Shown piece after piece: positions 8,143-16,064 of a stretch of 64,000 bases of DNA. Position 1 is the stretch's first letter; each line of letters begins with the position of its first letter. A program made the translations under genes and the position numbers. The notes below the pieces were generated by a model. It saw only the letters and a list, made by a program, of their open reading frames with translations. It did no database searches and was not told the origin of the DNA. The DNA comes from Rhodoferax sp. WC2427 (GTDB taxonomy: Bacteria; Pseudomonadota; Gammaproteobacteria; Burkholderiales; Burkholderiaceae_C): the NCBI RefSeq assembly GCF_040822085.1, contig NZ_CP162006.1, positions 372,001 to 436,000 on the forward strand. Reading direction: 5' to 3'.

Positions 8143-9102
8143 ATGATCGACGTTACCTTTGCCAACTTTGAAACCGAGGTCATTGCCGCCTCCATGACCA
8201 CCCCGGTGCTGGTCGATTTCTGGGCCCCGTGGTGCGGTCCGTGCAAGGTCATCGGCCCCATGCTGGAGAAGCTGGAGGCCGACTACGCGGGCCGCTTCAA
8301 GCTGGTCAAGATCGACTCCGACCAGGAGCAGCAACTGGCGGAAGCCTTCGGCATCCGCAGCATCCCCACCTGCATTTTGGTGGTCAACGGCCAGCCGGTG
8401 GACGGCTTCCAGGGCGCGCTGCCCGAGGGCAAGATCAAGGAATTCCTCGACAAGCATGTGCCCGAGGGCGCGCCGCTGGATGCCGAGCCGTCTGAGGCCG
8501 AACAAGCCCTGGCCCTGGCCGAGGCGGGCGACACCGACGCCGCCCTGGCCAAGCTGGCCGATGCCCTGGCGCTGGACCCGGCCAACGACGATGCCCGCTT
8601 TGACTACGTCCGCCTGCTCACCCAGGCCGGCCACCTGGAAGAGGCCGAAGCCGCACTGCAACCCACCCGCAAATACATCCCCTTGCAGTTGCGCTTTGAA
8701 GCCCTGTTACAGTGGATTGGTGCTCTTAATTTCGCAGCTATCCACGCCGATGGAACGGGCGATACAGCCGAATTTGACGTAAAAATCGCCGCCAACAAGC
8801 GCGACTTCGATGCCCGCTTTGCCAAAGGCCGCATCCTGATGGCCCAGGGCGAATGGACCGCCGCCATGGACGAGCTGCTGGAAATCATCATGCGCGACAA
8901 GAAGTGGAACGACGAAGCCCCCCGCAAGGCCTTCATCGCCATCCTGGAGCTGCTCACCCCGCCCAAGCCCAAAGCCAGCGCGGATGCAGGCAACAAGACC
9001 GCAGGCGGGATTGAGCTGTCTGGCAACTCCGTAGCAGCCCAAGACCCGCAGGCGCAGTTGGTGGCTACCTATCGTCGGCGGCTGAGCATGGTGCTGAATT
9101 GA
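8143..9102 (+). CDS. cnoX: Thioredoxin domain-TPR protein, CnoX/YbbN family
   Basis: CnoX proteins are chaperedoxins that hold unfolding proteins, protect their cysteines and hand them to GroEL or DnaK. The 319-residue product has an N-terminal thioredoxin domain with an intact WCGPC site (Cys31 and Cys34), unlike E. coli YbbN where the site is degenerate, followed by a C-terminal TPR-like half. The ATG at 8143 is preferred over an upstream TTG because the thioredoxin fold starts there. Residues about 192-214 are encoded by a diverged repeat copy that is in frame. Confidence 0.88.
   Translation: MIDVTFANFETEVIAASMTTPVLVDFWAPWCGPCKVIGPMLEKLEADYAGRFKLVKIDSDQEQQLAEAFGIRSIPTCILVVNGQPVDGFQGALPEGKIKEFLDKHVPEGAPLDAEPSEAEQALALAEAGDTDAALAKLADALALDPANDDARFDYVRLLTQAGHLEEAEAALQPTRKYIPLQLRFEALLQWIGALNFAAIHADGTGDTAEFDVKIAANKRDFDARFAKGRILMAQGEWTAAMDELLEIIMRDKKWNDEAPRKAFIAILELLTPPKPKASADAGNKTAGGIELSGNSVAAQDPQAQLVATYRRRLSMVLN
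8717..8786 (+). repeat. Palindromic repeat copy 3, inside the thioredoxin-TPR gene
   Basis: This highly diverged copy is recognised by alignment with copies 7 and 14. It keeps TTAATTT, GCAGCT, CACGCC, GAT, ACAGCC and a terminal TAAAAA at matching spacing. It is read in the same frame as copies 6 and 14, giving an AxxHA peptide. Confidence 0.5.
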
Positions 9103-9114
9103 GGGCTGTTTGAC

Positions 9115-9651
9115 GTGTGGATAGCGCCAAGGGTGACTGCAATTTTGAGTTCTGTTTTATCTGTTGCTGCATTTGCGGCAGATGCATGTCCACCCTCACC
9201 AGCAAGTGGATTGGCTTTTCAGTTCGAGATTCGAGAAGGGTATGCAAATGACCTTCAGTCGGGTCTTGTGCCTGCGAGCCAACGTGGTTGCGCCCATGTC
9301 AGTAGCCCGTTTGTTGTGGAATTGCGCAACACCAGTGCCGTCTTGCGGGAGTTATCTGGCTACAACGCGAGAGCTCATGGTTTTTCTATGGCGTATACCC
9401 CGACCGTTCCGCTGGGTTCATATCGCCTCCAGCTCTGCTTGGCTGAGCTGCCTCGGACGGTGAACGGGTCATCCCCGCTCCGCGTTAGTGCGCTTGAAGT
9501 CAACAAACCACCAGGGGTATGCGGCAAAGTGGATGGGCAGGTGTTTGTTGAGCGTAATCAATGGCAGAGCATTGCAAGCGAGATGGATGCGCGTGCTGAA
9601 GCTCCAGAGCGCGGGGCATATGCTGTCCAGTTCCGGCTAGTGTCAGATTAG
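9115..9651 (+). CDS. Hypothetical secreted protein
   Basis: I do not recognise this family. The 178-residue product has a short signal peptide (AILSSVLSVAAFAADA, cleavage near residue 22), several cysteines (CPP, RGCAH, LQLCLAE, GVCGK) that could form disulfides, and a beta-strand-like body. It starts with GTG, with GAGGG 11 bases upstream, 12 bp after the thioredoxin-TPR gene. Codon use is visibly less GC-rich than in its neighbours, which suggests later acquisition. It is convergent with the phosphonate permease gene. Confidence 0.6.
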   Translation: MWIAPRVTAILSSVLSVAAFAADACPPSPASGLAFQFEIREGYANDLQSGLVPASQRGCAHVSSPFVVELRNTSAVLRELSGYNARAHGFSMAYTPTVPLGSYRLQLCLAELPRTVNGSSPLRVSALEVNKPPGVCGKVDGQVFVERNQWQSIASEMDARAEAPERGAYAVQFRLVSD

Positions 9652-9654
9652 GTT

Positions 9655-10476
9655 TTAACGCATCAACACCCAGCGCACGCCGCTGCTCAGCCCGTCCACC
9701 AGCGCCACCAGCACCAGCATGGCCACCAGCACCGTGCTGGTCTCGGGCATCTGGAACAGGCCCATGTGGAAGGCCAGCATCTGGCCCAGGCCGCCCGCGC
9801 CCACCACGCCCAGCACGGTGGCGGCGCGGATGTTGTTTTCCCAGCGGTACAGGGTGTAGCTCACTAACTGCGGCAGCACCTGGGGCAGGCAGGCGTACAG
9901 CAGCACTTGCACAGCACCCACACCACGCGCGCGCAGGGCCTGGGCCGGGCCGTCGGGGGCGTTCTCCAGGCTCTCGGCAAACAGGCGGCCTAGCACGCCG
10001 GTGGTGTGCAGGGCCAGCGCCAGCGTACCGGCAAACGGCCCCAGCCCGGCGGCGACCAGCAGCAGCGTGGCCCACACCAGCTCGGGGATACTGCGCAGCG
10101 CATTCAGCAGCGCCCGCGTGGGGCCGCGCCACAGCGCCTTATCCTCGGCGTGGGTTTTGCTGGCGGGCAGGGCCAGCGCCAGGCCGCAGACCACCGCCAG
10201 CAGCGTGCCCAGGGCCGACATGGCCAGGGTCTCCAGCGTGGCGGTCAGCAGCTTGCGCAGAAAGGCCGGTGTGGTGTTGGGCACCAGCAGCTCGGCCACA
10301 AAGCGGCCCATGCGCTGCAGCGCGTCGGTGGAGAGGAATTTGGCCCACTGCAAATCCAGCGTGGCAAAGCTGGCCCCCACCAGTGCCACCACGCCGAGGA
10401 CGAACCACAGGGCCTTGGAGCGGGCGTGGAACAGTGCCGGGGGCAGCTTGTAAGTCTCGTTGGCGGCAAGTTTCAC
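9655..10476 (-). CDS. phnE: Phosphonate-type ABC transporter permease, second subunit
   Basis: The 273-residue membrane protein has about six hydrophobic helices and the binding-protein-dependent transport motif in the region SYTLYRWENNIRAATVLG...GAGGLGQ. It resembles PhnE and the permeases of phosphonate or phosphite importers. It starts with GTG overlapping the stop of the upstream permease (GTGA), so the two are coupled. Two different permease genes in tandem suggest a heterodimeric channel. It ends a phnD-phnC-permease-permease run interrupted by an AlbA_2 gene. Confidence 0.88.
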   Translation of the reverse strand: MKLAANETYKLPPALFHARSKALWFVLGVVALVGASFATLDLQWAKFLSTDALQRMGRFVAELLVPNTTPAFLRKLLTATLETLAMSALGTLLAVVCGLALALPASKTHAEDKALWRGPTRALLNALRSIPELVWATLLLVAAGLGPFAGTLALALHTTGVLGRLFAESLENAPDGPAQALRARGVGAVQVLLYACLPQVLPQLVSYTLYRWENNIRAATVLGVVGAGGLGQMLAFHMGLFQMPETSTVLVAMLVLVALVDGLSSGVRWVLMR

Positions 10477-11312
10477 GCGAGCCCTTTGCGCAACCACGCA
10501 CTGGTGCAATCCGCCAGCCACACCAGCACCATGAACACCAACAGCATGGTGCTGACTTCGGAGCCGTTGAACATCTTCATCGACGCGTCCATGTGCTGGC
10601 CCAAGCCGCCTGCGCCCACAAAGCCCAGCACGGCAGACGAGCGGATGGCGCACTCCCAGCGGTAGACGGTGTAGCTGGTCAGCTCGCCCGCGTTTTGCGG
10701 CAGCAGGCCGTAGAAGAAGGCTTGCAGCCGCCCGGTGCCATGGCGCAGCAGGGCCTGGGTGGCGGCGGGCTCACCGGATTCCAGAATCTCGGCGTAGACC
10801 TTGCCCAGCATGCCCGCGTAGGTCAGCGCAATGGCCAGCACGCCCGAGGTGGGGCCCAGGCCCACCACGCGCACAAACACCAGCGCCCAGACCAGCTCGG
10901 GCACGCTGCGCAGCAGCACCAGCAGCCAGCGCACCGCCAGCCGCACGCCCGCGCCCAGCGGAGCCATGCGGCCCGTCAGCGCAGAAATCGACAGCACCCG
11001 TACCGATAGCAGCGTCAGCGGCACCGCCAGCAGCAGCGCCAGGGTGATGCCTGCGGTGGCCATGGCCACGGTGCGCCAGGTTTCCTGGGCCACGGTCCAC
11101 AAAAAGGCGGGCTCCAGCTTGGGCGGGAAAAAGTCGCCCACGAAGCGCAGCGTGGGCCGCAGGCTGTCGGGCTGCAGCAGCACCCAGGGCTGGAATTCGG
11201 TGAGCACCAGCAGCGGCCACAGCAGCACGGTGGCGGCCAGCAGCCAGAACAGGCGGCTGTGCCAGGCGGGGTCGCGGATGGAGTCGCGGGGAAGATGGGG
11301 GCTTATCGGCAA
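10473..11312 (-). CDS. phnE: Phosphonate-type ABC transporter permease, first subunit
   Basis: The 279-residue product is homologous to the following gene and shows the same EAA-like region (SYTVYRWECAIRSSAVLG, then GAGGLGQH). No ATG is available in the right place; the best start is TTG at 11312, inside the end of phnC and overlapping it by ten bases, so the N-terminus is uncertain by a few residues. It would import phosphonate, phosphite or a related anion with PhnC and PhnD; the substrate cannot be decided from sequence alone. Confidence 0.85.
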   Translation of the reverse strand: MPISPHLPRDSIRDPAWHSRLFWLLAATVLLWPLLVLTEFQPWVLLQPDSLRPTLRFVGDFFPPKLEPAFLWTVAQETWRTVAMATAGITLALLLAVPLTLLSVRVLSISALTGRMAPLGAGVRLAVRWLLVLLRSVPELVWALVFVRVVGLGPTSGVLAIALTYAGMLGKVYAEILESGEPAATQALLRHGTGRLQAFFYGLLPQNAGELTSYTVYRWECAIRSSAVLGFVGAGGLGQHMDASMKMFNGSEVSTMLLVFMVLVWLADCTSAWLRKGLA

Positions 11313-12130
11313 TGCATCACCACCGGGGCACTGACCAGCGCAGGCATAGGCTCGGGCGCCGGCCCGGTCAGCTCGTCCAGGTGCTGGGCGTACAGCCTGT
11401 GCAGCCGTTCGCGGTTCACCTGCGCGGCGGGCAGGTCGAACACGATGGCCCCCTCGCGCAGGCCCAGGATGCGCGGGAAGTGCGCCAGCGCCATGTCCAC
11501 GTGGTGCAGGCTGGCCACCAGCGTGGTGCCGCGCGCCTGGGCGGCCTGGGTCAACGCCAACATGGCCTGCTCGGCACGGGCCGGGTCCAGGGCCGACAGG
11601 GGTTCGTCCACCAGCCACAGCCGGGCGTCGGCCACCAGTGCCCGGGCCAGGCCCACGCGCTGGCGTTCGCCACCCGACAGGCGGTCTACCCGCTCAAACA
11701 ATTTATCGGCCAGGTCGAACTGCGCCAGCGCCGCCTCGGCCGCCGGAATGTCCACCGGGTAGAACAGGCTGCGCACGCTGCGCCACAGCCCCATGGACGG
11801 CAGTTGCCCGGCCAGCACGGCAGTGACGACCCGCTGGCGCGGCGGCAGCGGCGGCACCTGCGGGGCGATGAACAGCTGGCGGCGCAGGCCTTGCAGCTGG
11901 GCCCGCGCCAGCGCCCAGGGGTCGCGCCCGTCCAGCAGTACCTGACCCACAGCGGGCCGCAGCGCGCAGCCCAGCACGTGCAGCAGCGTGGTCTTGCCCG
12001 CCCCTGATGGCCCGATCACCGCCATCTGTTCCCCGGCGGCCAGCGCCAGACCGACCGCACGCAGAGCGGCAGGGGCGTGCGCGGCAGCAGCAGGGTGGCG
12101 GGCCGAGGTGTCCAGGAGTTGGAGTTGCAT
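11303..12130 (-). CDS. phnC: Phosphonate-type ABC transporter ATP-binding protein
   Basis: The 275-residue ATPase has Walker A GPSGAGKTT (about residues 40-48), signature LSGGERQRVGLARAL, Walker B LWLVDEPLSALD and a switch histidine further on. It powers the two downstream permeases. Its ATG directly abuts a repeat copy, beyond which lies the AlbA_2 gene rather than phnD; removal of that insert would place phnD just upstream. Confidence 0.92.
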   Translation of the reverse strand: MQLQLLDTSARHPAAAAHAPAALRAVGLALAAGEQMAVIGPSGAGKTTLLHVLGCALRPAVGQVLLDGRDPWALARAQLQGLRRQLFIAPQVPPLPPRQRVVTAVLAGQLPSMGLWRSVRSLFYPVDIPAAEAALAQFDLADKLFERVDRLSGGERQRVGLARALVADARLWLVDEPLSALDPARAEQAMLALTQAAQARGTTLVASLHHVDMALAHFPRILGLREGAIVFDLPAAQVNRERLHRLYAQHLDELTGPAPEPMPALVSAPVVMHCR

Positions 12131-12188
12131 ATAAAAAGAGCCTCTAGCGCATGTACTACCTGCGCGAGCAGCTATTTATTTTGTAGTG
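12129..12188 (-). repeat. Palindromic repeat copy 4, phnC side of the AlbA_2 gene
   Basis: This 60-bp copy matches the one at 14079-14138 at 52 of 60 positions with no gaps and in the same orientation, so the pair form direct repeats 1950 bp apart. Its TAG (of TAGCTGC) is the stop codon of the AlbA_2 gene, whose last codons are also repeat-derived. Confidence 0.9.
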
Positions 12189-14040
12189 TTAAGTCAGGCA
12201 GGGTGTAACGCTGATCTGGATGGTTTTCCATGGCGGGGATGGTGTAGGCCAAAACGCCTTCGGCCACCATGGGGGTGAGGTGGTTGCGCAGGATTTTCTT
12301 ATGGTCTTGCTTGCCCAAAATAAAGGCAATTTCACGGGAACTTGACGGCTGCCACTGGCATATATCCGTAATCAATGATCGCAAAATCTCTTTTCTGGGG
12401 CGCATCCCCGTCGCCGCAATGCGGGCTTTGAGTCCATCCGGGAGTGAGGGGGACTGGTGCCCATCCGTGAGGGGGTGGTGCCCATCCGTGAGGGGGTGGT
12501 GCCCATCCGCTGTGGACTGATGCCCATCCGCGGGCATCAGCATCACATCCCCTGGCACGTAATACGTACGGCTGCCACTGCCTTTCATATCCACCAAACC
12601 CAGGTCGCGCAGTCGGCGTAGATGGGCTGAGGCGTTCAGGGTGTCGGTACGATTAATGGCGCGGTAGGACGAATTGTCGATGGCCCCCACCTCACGCACA
12701 AAAACCAGCGCGCGGGCTTCTTCGTCTGAGATGGTCTCGCTGGTCAGGCGGCGCAGCCACACCAGATCATCGGGACCTAAAAAGTGGTGGAACAGAAAGG
12801 TGGCCACGAATTGGTCGGGCCTGCGTGACGACTCCAACGTGGGCGGTAACAGGTCGTGGCTCAGCATCAGTTCGCGCATGGCGCGGATGCCACTGCCCTT
12901 GGTTTCTGCCATATTGACTTCGTGCAGTACAGCGGCAATGTGGGGGTTGCGGGTTTCCGAACCTGGCTCACCCAGTTGCTCCTCTGCTTTGATGGAGTGG
13001 CCGGGGTTACGGATTTCCAGCCGATTGGCGTAGCGGATGATCTGGATGGCACCATGAATGCGGTAACTGCGGTGCATTACCGCGTTGACAATCGCCTCGC
13101 GAATCACCCGCAGAGGCAAAGTAGGCGCATCTTCTCGCACCAAAGAACCTTCGGGCACGGTGCCGGACTGCAGCAACTCGTCGCGCACGGTGTTGGTGGC
13201 ACGGCGAATGGCCGTGAACAAGGGTGCGCGTATTTCCAGCGTATCGAAACGGTGGTTGGGGTCTTCCACCCATGTTCTTCCCGCTACACGGATGTAGTCG
13301 ATGCGCATCATCGGAAAGCAGCGACGCAACGCCAAAGCGGTACCAAACAACAAGATGCCTGCGACGGTGGGCAAGAGCCGGATGCCCGCACGGGTGTTCT
13401 GATTTTTAACGCAGCCTAATGCACGCAATAAATCGGGGTCGGTCCAGGTCAACTCTTCGGCACTGGGGTTGATTTGGCCGCGCAGCTTGCGATAGTCCTC
13501 GATGGCCAAGGGGTCGATGTCTTCCAAACTGGCATCTTCCAGTACCACTGCATCGTAGGTATCCACTTGGTGGCCTGCATACAAGGCGATGAGGTCGTCT
13601 TCCGTACCCTCTTGGTCGGTCGGGCCAATGCGCCGGTACGCACCACGCGGCAGGCCCAAATTTGACAGATAAATAGGCTTGTCAGCGGGGGCTGCCTCGG
13701 GAACAAAAACCACGACAACCGTTTTATCACCTAGTGTCTCCACCGAAATGCGGGGTCGCACGGGCCGATTAAAAACACTGGCGCATTGGCTCGCCAAGTC
13801 GGATTGCAACTTGTCCGGATTGGCGATGCCTAGGGCTTGGTAGGCATTGCCGAAAAGGTCCTGTGGGTCACGCTCCACACCCAGCAGCAAGTAGCCGCCT
13901 CCCAGACCAGGCTCATTGGCAAAGGCACATACGGTTTCCATGACCGAGCGATCCACCTGCGTGCAGCGCTTGGCCTCGATGCCGTGTGATTCATCGAGGG
14001 CAAGCAACTCTTGCATCAAGTCTTCGGCAGTGCGCATCAT
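12172..14040 (-). CDS. AlbA_2 (Schlafen-like) domain / GHKL-type ATP-binding protein
   Basis: The 622-residue protein has an N-terminal AlbA_2 nucleic-acid-binding domain (about residues 1-150, with the CAFANEPGLGGGYLLLGV strand), a central HATPase_c_4-like region (REAIVNAVMHRSY near residue 320, then GSGIRAM) and a C-terminal winged-helix tail after a heptad-repeat linker. Such proteins are described as RecG-like or transcriptional-regulator proteins of uncertain role, and relatives occur in defence and accessory regions. Base composition is less GC-rich than the phn genes on both sides. It is bracketed by direct repeats and splits the phosphonate operon, so it is an insertion. Function is not established. 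Confidence 0.85.
   Translation of the reverse strand: MMRTAEDLMQELLALDESHGIEAKRCTQVDRSVMETVCAFANEPGLGGGYLLLGVERDPQDLFGNAYQALGIANPDKLQSDLASQCASVFNRPVRPRISVETLGDKTVVVVFVPEAAPADKPIYLSNLGLPRGAYRRIGPTDQEGTEDDLIALYAGHQVDTYDAVVLEDASLEDIDPLAIEDYRKLRGQINPSAEELTWTDPDLLRALGCVKNQNTRAGIRLLPTVAGILLFGTALALRRCFPMMRIDYIRVAGRTWVEDPNHRFDTLEIRAPLFTAIRRATNTVRDELLQSGTVPEGSLVREDAPTLPLRVIREAIVNAVMHRSYRIHGAIQIIRYANRLEIRNPGHSIKAEEQLGEPGSETRNPHIAAVLHEVNMAETKGSGIRAMRELMLSHDLLPPTLESSRRPDQFVATFLFHHFLGPDDLVWLRRLTSETISDEEARALVFVREVGAIDNSSYRAINRTDTLNASAHLRRLRDLGLVDMKGSGSRTYYVPGDVMLMPADGHQSTADGHHPLTDGHHPLTDGHQSPSLPDGLKARIAATGMRPRKEILRSLITDICQWQPSSSREIAFILGKQDHKKILRNHLTPMVAEGVLAYTIPAMENHPDQRYTLPDLTLQNK
12456..12530 (-). repeat. 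21-bp tandem repeat within the AlbA_2 gene
   Basis: Two perfect and two imperfect 21-bp units encode consecutive heptads of the form (A/T)DGH(H/Q)(P/S)(L/T/P). They form a linker between the ATPase region and the C-terminal winged helix, and copy number could vary by slippage without shifting the frame. Confidence 0.85.
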
Positions 14041-14078
14041 GGCGCAGACTTTCTGGGCGGGTGATAGAGCATGGGTTT

Positions 14079-14138
14079 ATATAAAAAGAGCCTCTTGCGC
14101 TTATTCCATCAGCACGAGCAGCTATTTATTTTGTAGTG
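14079..14138 (-). repeat. Palindromic repeat copy 5, phnD side of the AlbA_2 gene
   Basis: This copy has a clear core (AGCACGAGCAGCTATTTATT on the plus strand) and shares 52 of 60 bases with copy 4. It lies between the phnD stop codon and the AlbA_2 start. Confidence 0.9.
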
Positions 14139-14142
14139 CGGC

Positions 14143-14997
14143 CTATTTCAGCAAACCGGCGCTGCGGGCTGCGGCTTCGATGCCCTTGTAGTTGGCGGGC
14201 TGGGTGGGGATGAAGCGGGTGGCGCGTTGCAGTTCCAGCACTTCTTTGCCCTCGGGGGTGGCGCTGCTCAGGTCCAGAAAGGCTTTGGCCAGCTTCTCGC
14301 GCAGGGCCACGGGCATGTCGGCGTGCACGCTCCAGTTGTAGTCGAAGTAGGGCGGGGTGGTGTAGAACACGTGGACCTTGACGGTGTCGACCTTTTTGTC
14401 GGCCACAAACTTGTCCCACACCGAGATGTTGAGCGCGCCCGCGTCCACTTTGCCCGCAGCCACGGCGGCGATGGTGGCATCGTGTGCGCCCGAGAAGGCC
14501 AGGCGTTTCAGGTCCTTGTCGGGGTCGACCTTGGCTTCCAGCAAAAAGCTGCGCGGCATCAGGTGGCCGGAGGTGCTGGACGGTGCGCCAAAGCTCAGGG
14601 TGTGGCCTTTCAGGTCGGCCAGCGCCTTGATGGCCGGGTCGGCGGTGATGAAGACCGAGCGGAATTTGGTGTCCTCCTCGCGCTGCACCAGCGGGATGAT
14701 CTTGCCGCCCGAGCGCTCGTTGGCCTGCACAAAGGTGAAGCCGCCAAACCAGGCCACGTCCACCTGCTTGTTGACCAGCGCCTCGACCGCCGCCGCGTAG
14801 TCGCTCACCGGGGTGAACTCGACCTTCATGGAAAGCCGGCCCTCCAGGTACTTGACCAGCGGCGCGGCCTTGCGGGCCAGCTCGGTGGGGGCTTCGTCGG
14901 GGATGGCCGTCAGGCGCAGCACCTGCTGGGCGCTGGTCAGCCCGGCAAAGCACAGGGTGGCCACGGCCAGGGCGGTTTGGAGGAAAGAGCGTTTCAT
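14143..14997 (-). CDS. phnD: Phosphonate/phosphite-type ABC transporter substrate-binding protein
   Basis: The 284-residue periplasmic protein has a signal peptide (about residues 1-23, TSAQQ junction) and the PhnD fold with typical segments such as VDVAWFGGFTFVQA, FGAPSSTSGHLMPR and the FYTTPPYFDYNWSVH region. It would capture phosphonate, phosphite or a similar oxyanion for PhnC and the two permeases. No C-P lyase or phosphite dehydrogenase gene lies in the window, so the substrate stays open. It is the first gene of the interrupted transporter operon. Confidence 0.92.
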   Translation of the reverse strand: MKRSFLQTALAVATLCFAGLTSAQQVLRLTAIPDEAPTELARKAAPLVKYLEGRLSMKVEFTPVSDYAAAVEALVNKQVDVAWFGGFTFVQANERSGGKIIPLVQREEDTKFRSVFITADPAIKALADLKGHTLSFGAPSSTSGHLMPRSFLLEAKVDPDKDLKRLAFSGAHDATIAAVAAGKVDAGALNISVWDKFVADKKVDTVKVHVFYTTPPYFDYNWSVHADMPVALREKLAKAFLDLSSATPEGKEVLELQRATRFIPTQPANYKGIEAAARSAGLLK

Positions 14998-15056
14998 GGG
15001 GCGGTACCGGGTGGATGGGGGTGGGTGCGAAACCCGGTATTAGACCCCAGCGCCCT

Positions 15057-15899
15057 TCAGTCCAATTGCAGCAGCTGCGCAAACCCCTGCGTCCGCAACA
15101 GCGCATCCAGGCGGTCCAGCAGGCGGGCCACTGGGGGCAACACCACCGTGTCACCCTGGCCTGCGGCGGCCAGCACCGCGTGCACATCGGCCTCCATCGT
15201 CTGCGGCAGCAGGGCGCAGCGCTGCTGGGCGTGGGCCAGCAGGCGCTTTTCGCCCGGGTGCAGTTGGCCATTCAGCGCAAAAATAATGTCGAAATAGCTG
15301 GCCAGCAAGGCTGTGGTTCGGTGGTGCACGCTGAAGGCGTCGCCGCGCTGGCAGGCCTTGGCCAGTTGGTTGGCGTAGCTGGGCATGACCCGGCGCAGCA
15401 CGGCGTGGTTTTTCACCAGGATCGCGTCGCGCAGGGCCGCAGGATAGGCACCGCCAAAGCGCTGGCGCAGGTCGGCGAACCAGCCCGACCGGTCCCACAG
15501 CACGGTGGAGCGCTGCACCGTGTGCCAGTGCGCCGTGCTGTAGCCCAGGCTGGCACGGTGTTGGTGGGCCACCTGCTCCAGCAGCCCTTCGATCCAGTCC
15601 GTGCCCCAGTACATCGCGTCCAGATGGATGCCGGTCTGGGTATCGACCCACTCATCGCCCACGTCCCAAAACCGCATGTCCAGCTCCGCGTGCTGGGTGC
15701 CCAATGCCTGCACGATGGCCTGGCGCTGGCCCAGCGGCACTTCGGCAGTGGTGTAGATGTACAGGTCGATATCTGACAAATCGTCGTTGAGGCCGGTGGC
15801 CCGTGAGCCTCCCATGGCGATGGCCTGGACCATGGGAAGCTGGGAAAAAGCGGTGGCTATGCGCTGGGTGAGTGCCGCGGGCGTGTGGTTGAAGGTCAT
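15057..15899 (-). CDS. Nucleotidyltransferase-domain protein
   Basis: The 280-residue protein starts with a minimal nucleotidyltransferase domain: GGSRATG at residues 30-36 and the metal-binding pair SDIDLY at about 42-47, with a third acidic residue in ELDMRFWD near residue 73. The rest is helical and resembles DUF4037-like C-terminal domains. Relatives include aminoglycoside-nucleotidyltransferase-like and toxin-antitoxin MNT enzymes, but no HEPN partner is adjacent. The substrate is unknown. It reads away from the AT-rich spacer at 15.9-16.06 kb. Confidence 0.7.
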   Translation of the reverse strand: MTFNHTPAALTQRIATAFSQLPMVQAIAMGGSRATGLNDDLSDIDLYIYTTAEVPLGQRQAIVQALGTQHAELDMRFWDVGDEWVDTQTGIHLDAMYWGTDWIEGLLEQVAHQHRASLGYSTAHWHTVQRSTVLWDRSGWFADLRQRFGGAYPAALRDAILVKNHAVLRRVMPSYANQLAKACQRGDAFSVHHRTTALLASYFDIIFALNGQLHPGEKRLLAHAQQRCALLPQTMEADVHAVLAAAGQGDTVVLPPVARLLDRLDALLRTQGFAQLLQLD

Positions 15900-15992
15900 G
15901 GAATAGGGCGTGAAACTGGGCTGTAGAACGGGAATACCCCATAGGGCGTTACCCGTGAGCGTGGTGACCGCATCATAAAAATGAAAATATAA

Positions 15993-16002
15993 TTGTATAC
16001 AA
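15993..16002. promoter_or_regulatory. Candidate GntR/FCD-type operator
   Basis: The perfect palindrome TTGTATACAA lies in an unusually AT-rich spacer (15960-16025) between the nucleotidyltransferase gene and the gene at 16065. The same sequence is a common operator core for GntR-family regulators. Which regulator, if any, acts here is not visible. Confidence 0.3.
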
Positions 16003-16064
16003 AGATTTTGGATTTATAAATACAGGCTAGCTTACTTGTAACAATTCGTAGAGACCCAGACACC

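Larger units (their letters stand above)
12189..14138 (-). mobile_element. Repeat-bracketed accessory unit (AlbA_2 gene plus one repeat copy)
   Basis: The 1950-bp stretch from the end of one repeat copy to the end of the next holds only the AlbA_2 gene. Deleting it by recombination between the direct copies would leave a single repeat between phnD and phnC and restore the expected phnDCEE order. No transposase or integrase is encoded inside, so the mode of entry (homologous exchange through the repeat, or transposition acting in trans) is an inference. Confidence 0.6.

Noticed and set aside
10473..10476. Possible frameshift between the two phosphonate permease genes
   Set aside because: Each has its own complete permease domain and the GTGA overlap is a normal coupled start-stop; they are two genes, not one broken gene.
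12456..12530. Short tandem array as a CRISPR
   Set aside because: The units are contiguous 21-mers within a reading frame and lack spacers; no cas genes are present.
15960..16030. AT-rich spacer as a phage attachment site or origin
   Set aside because: No integrase, tRNA, repeated att core or DnaA-box cluster is present. It is reported only as a regulatory spacer.
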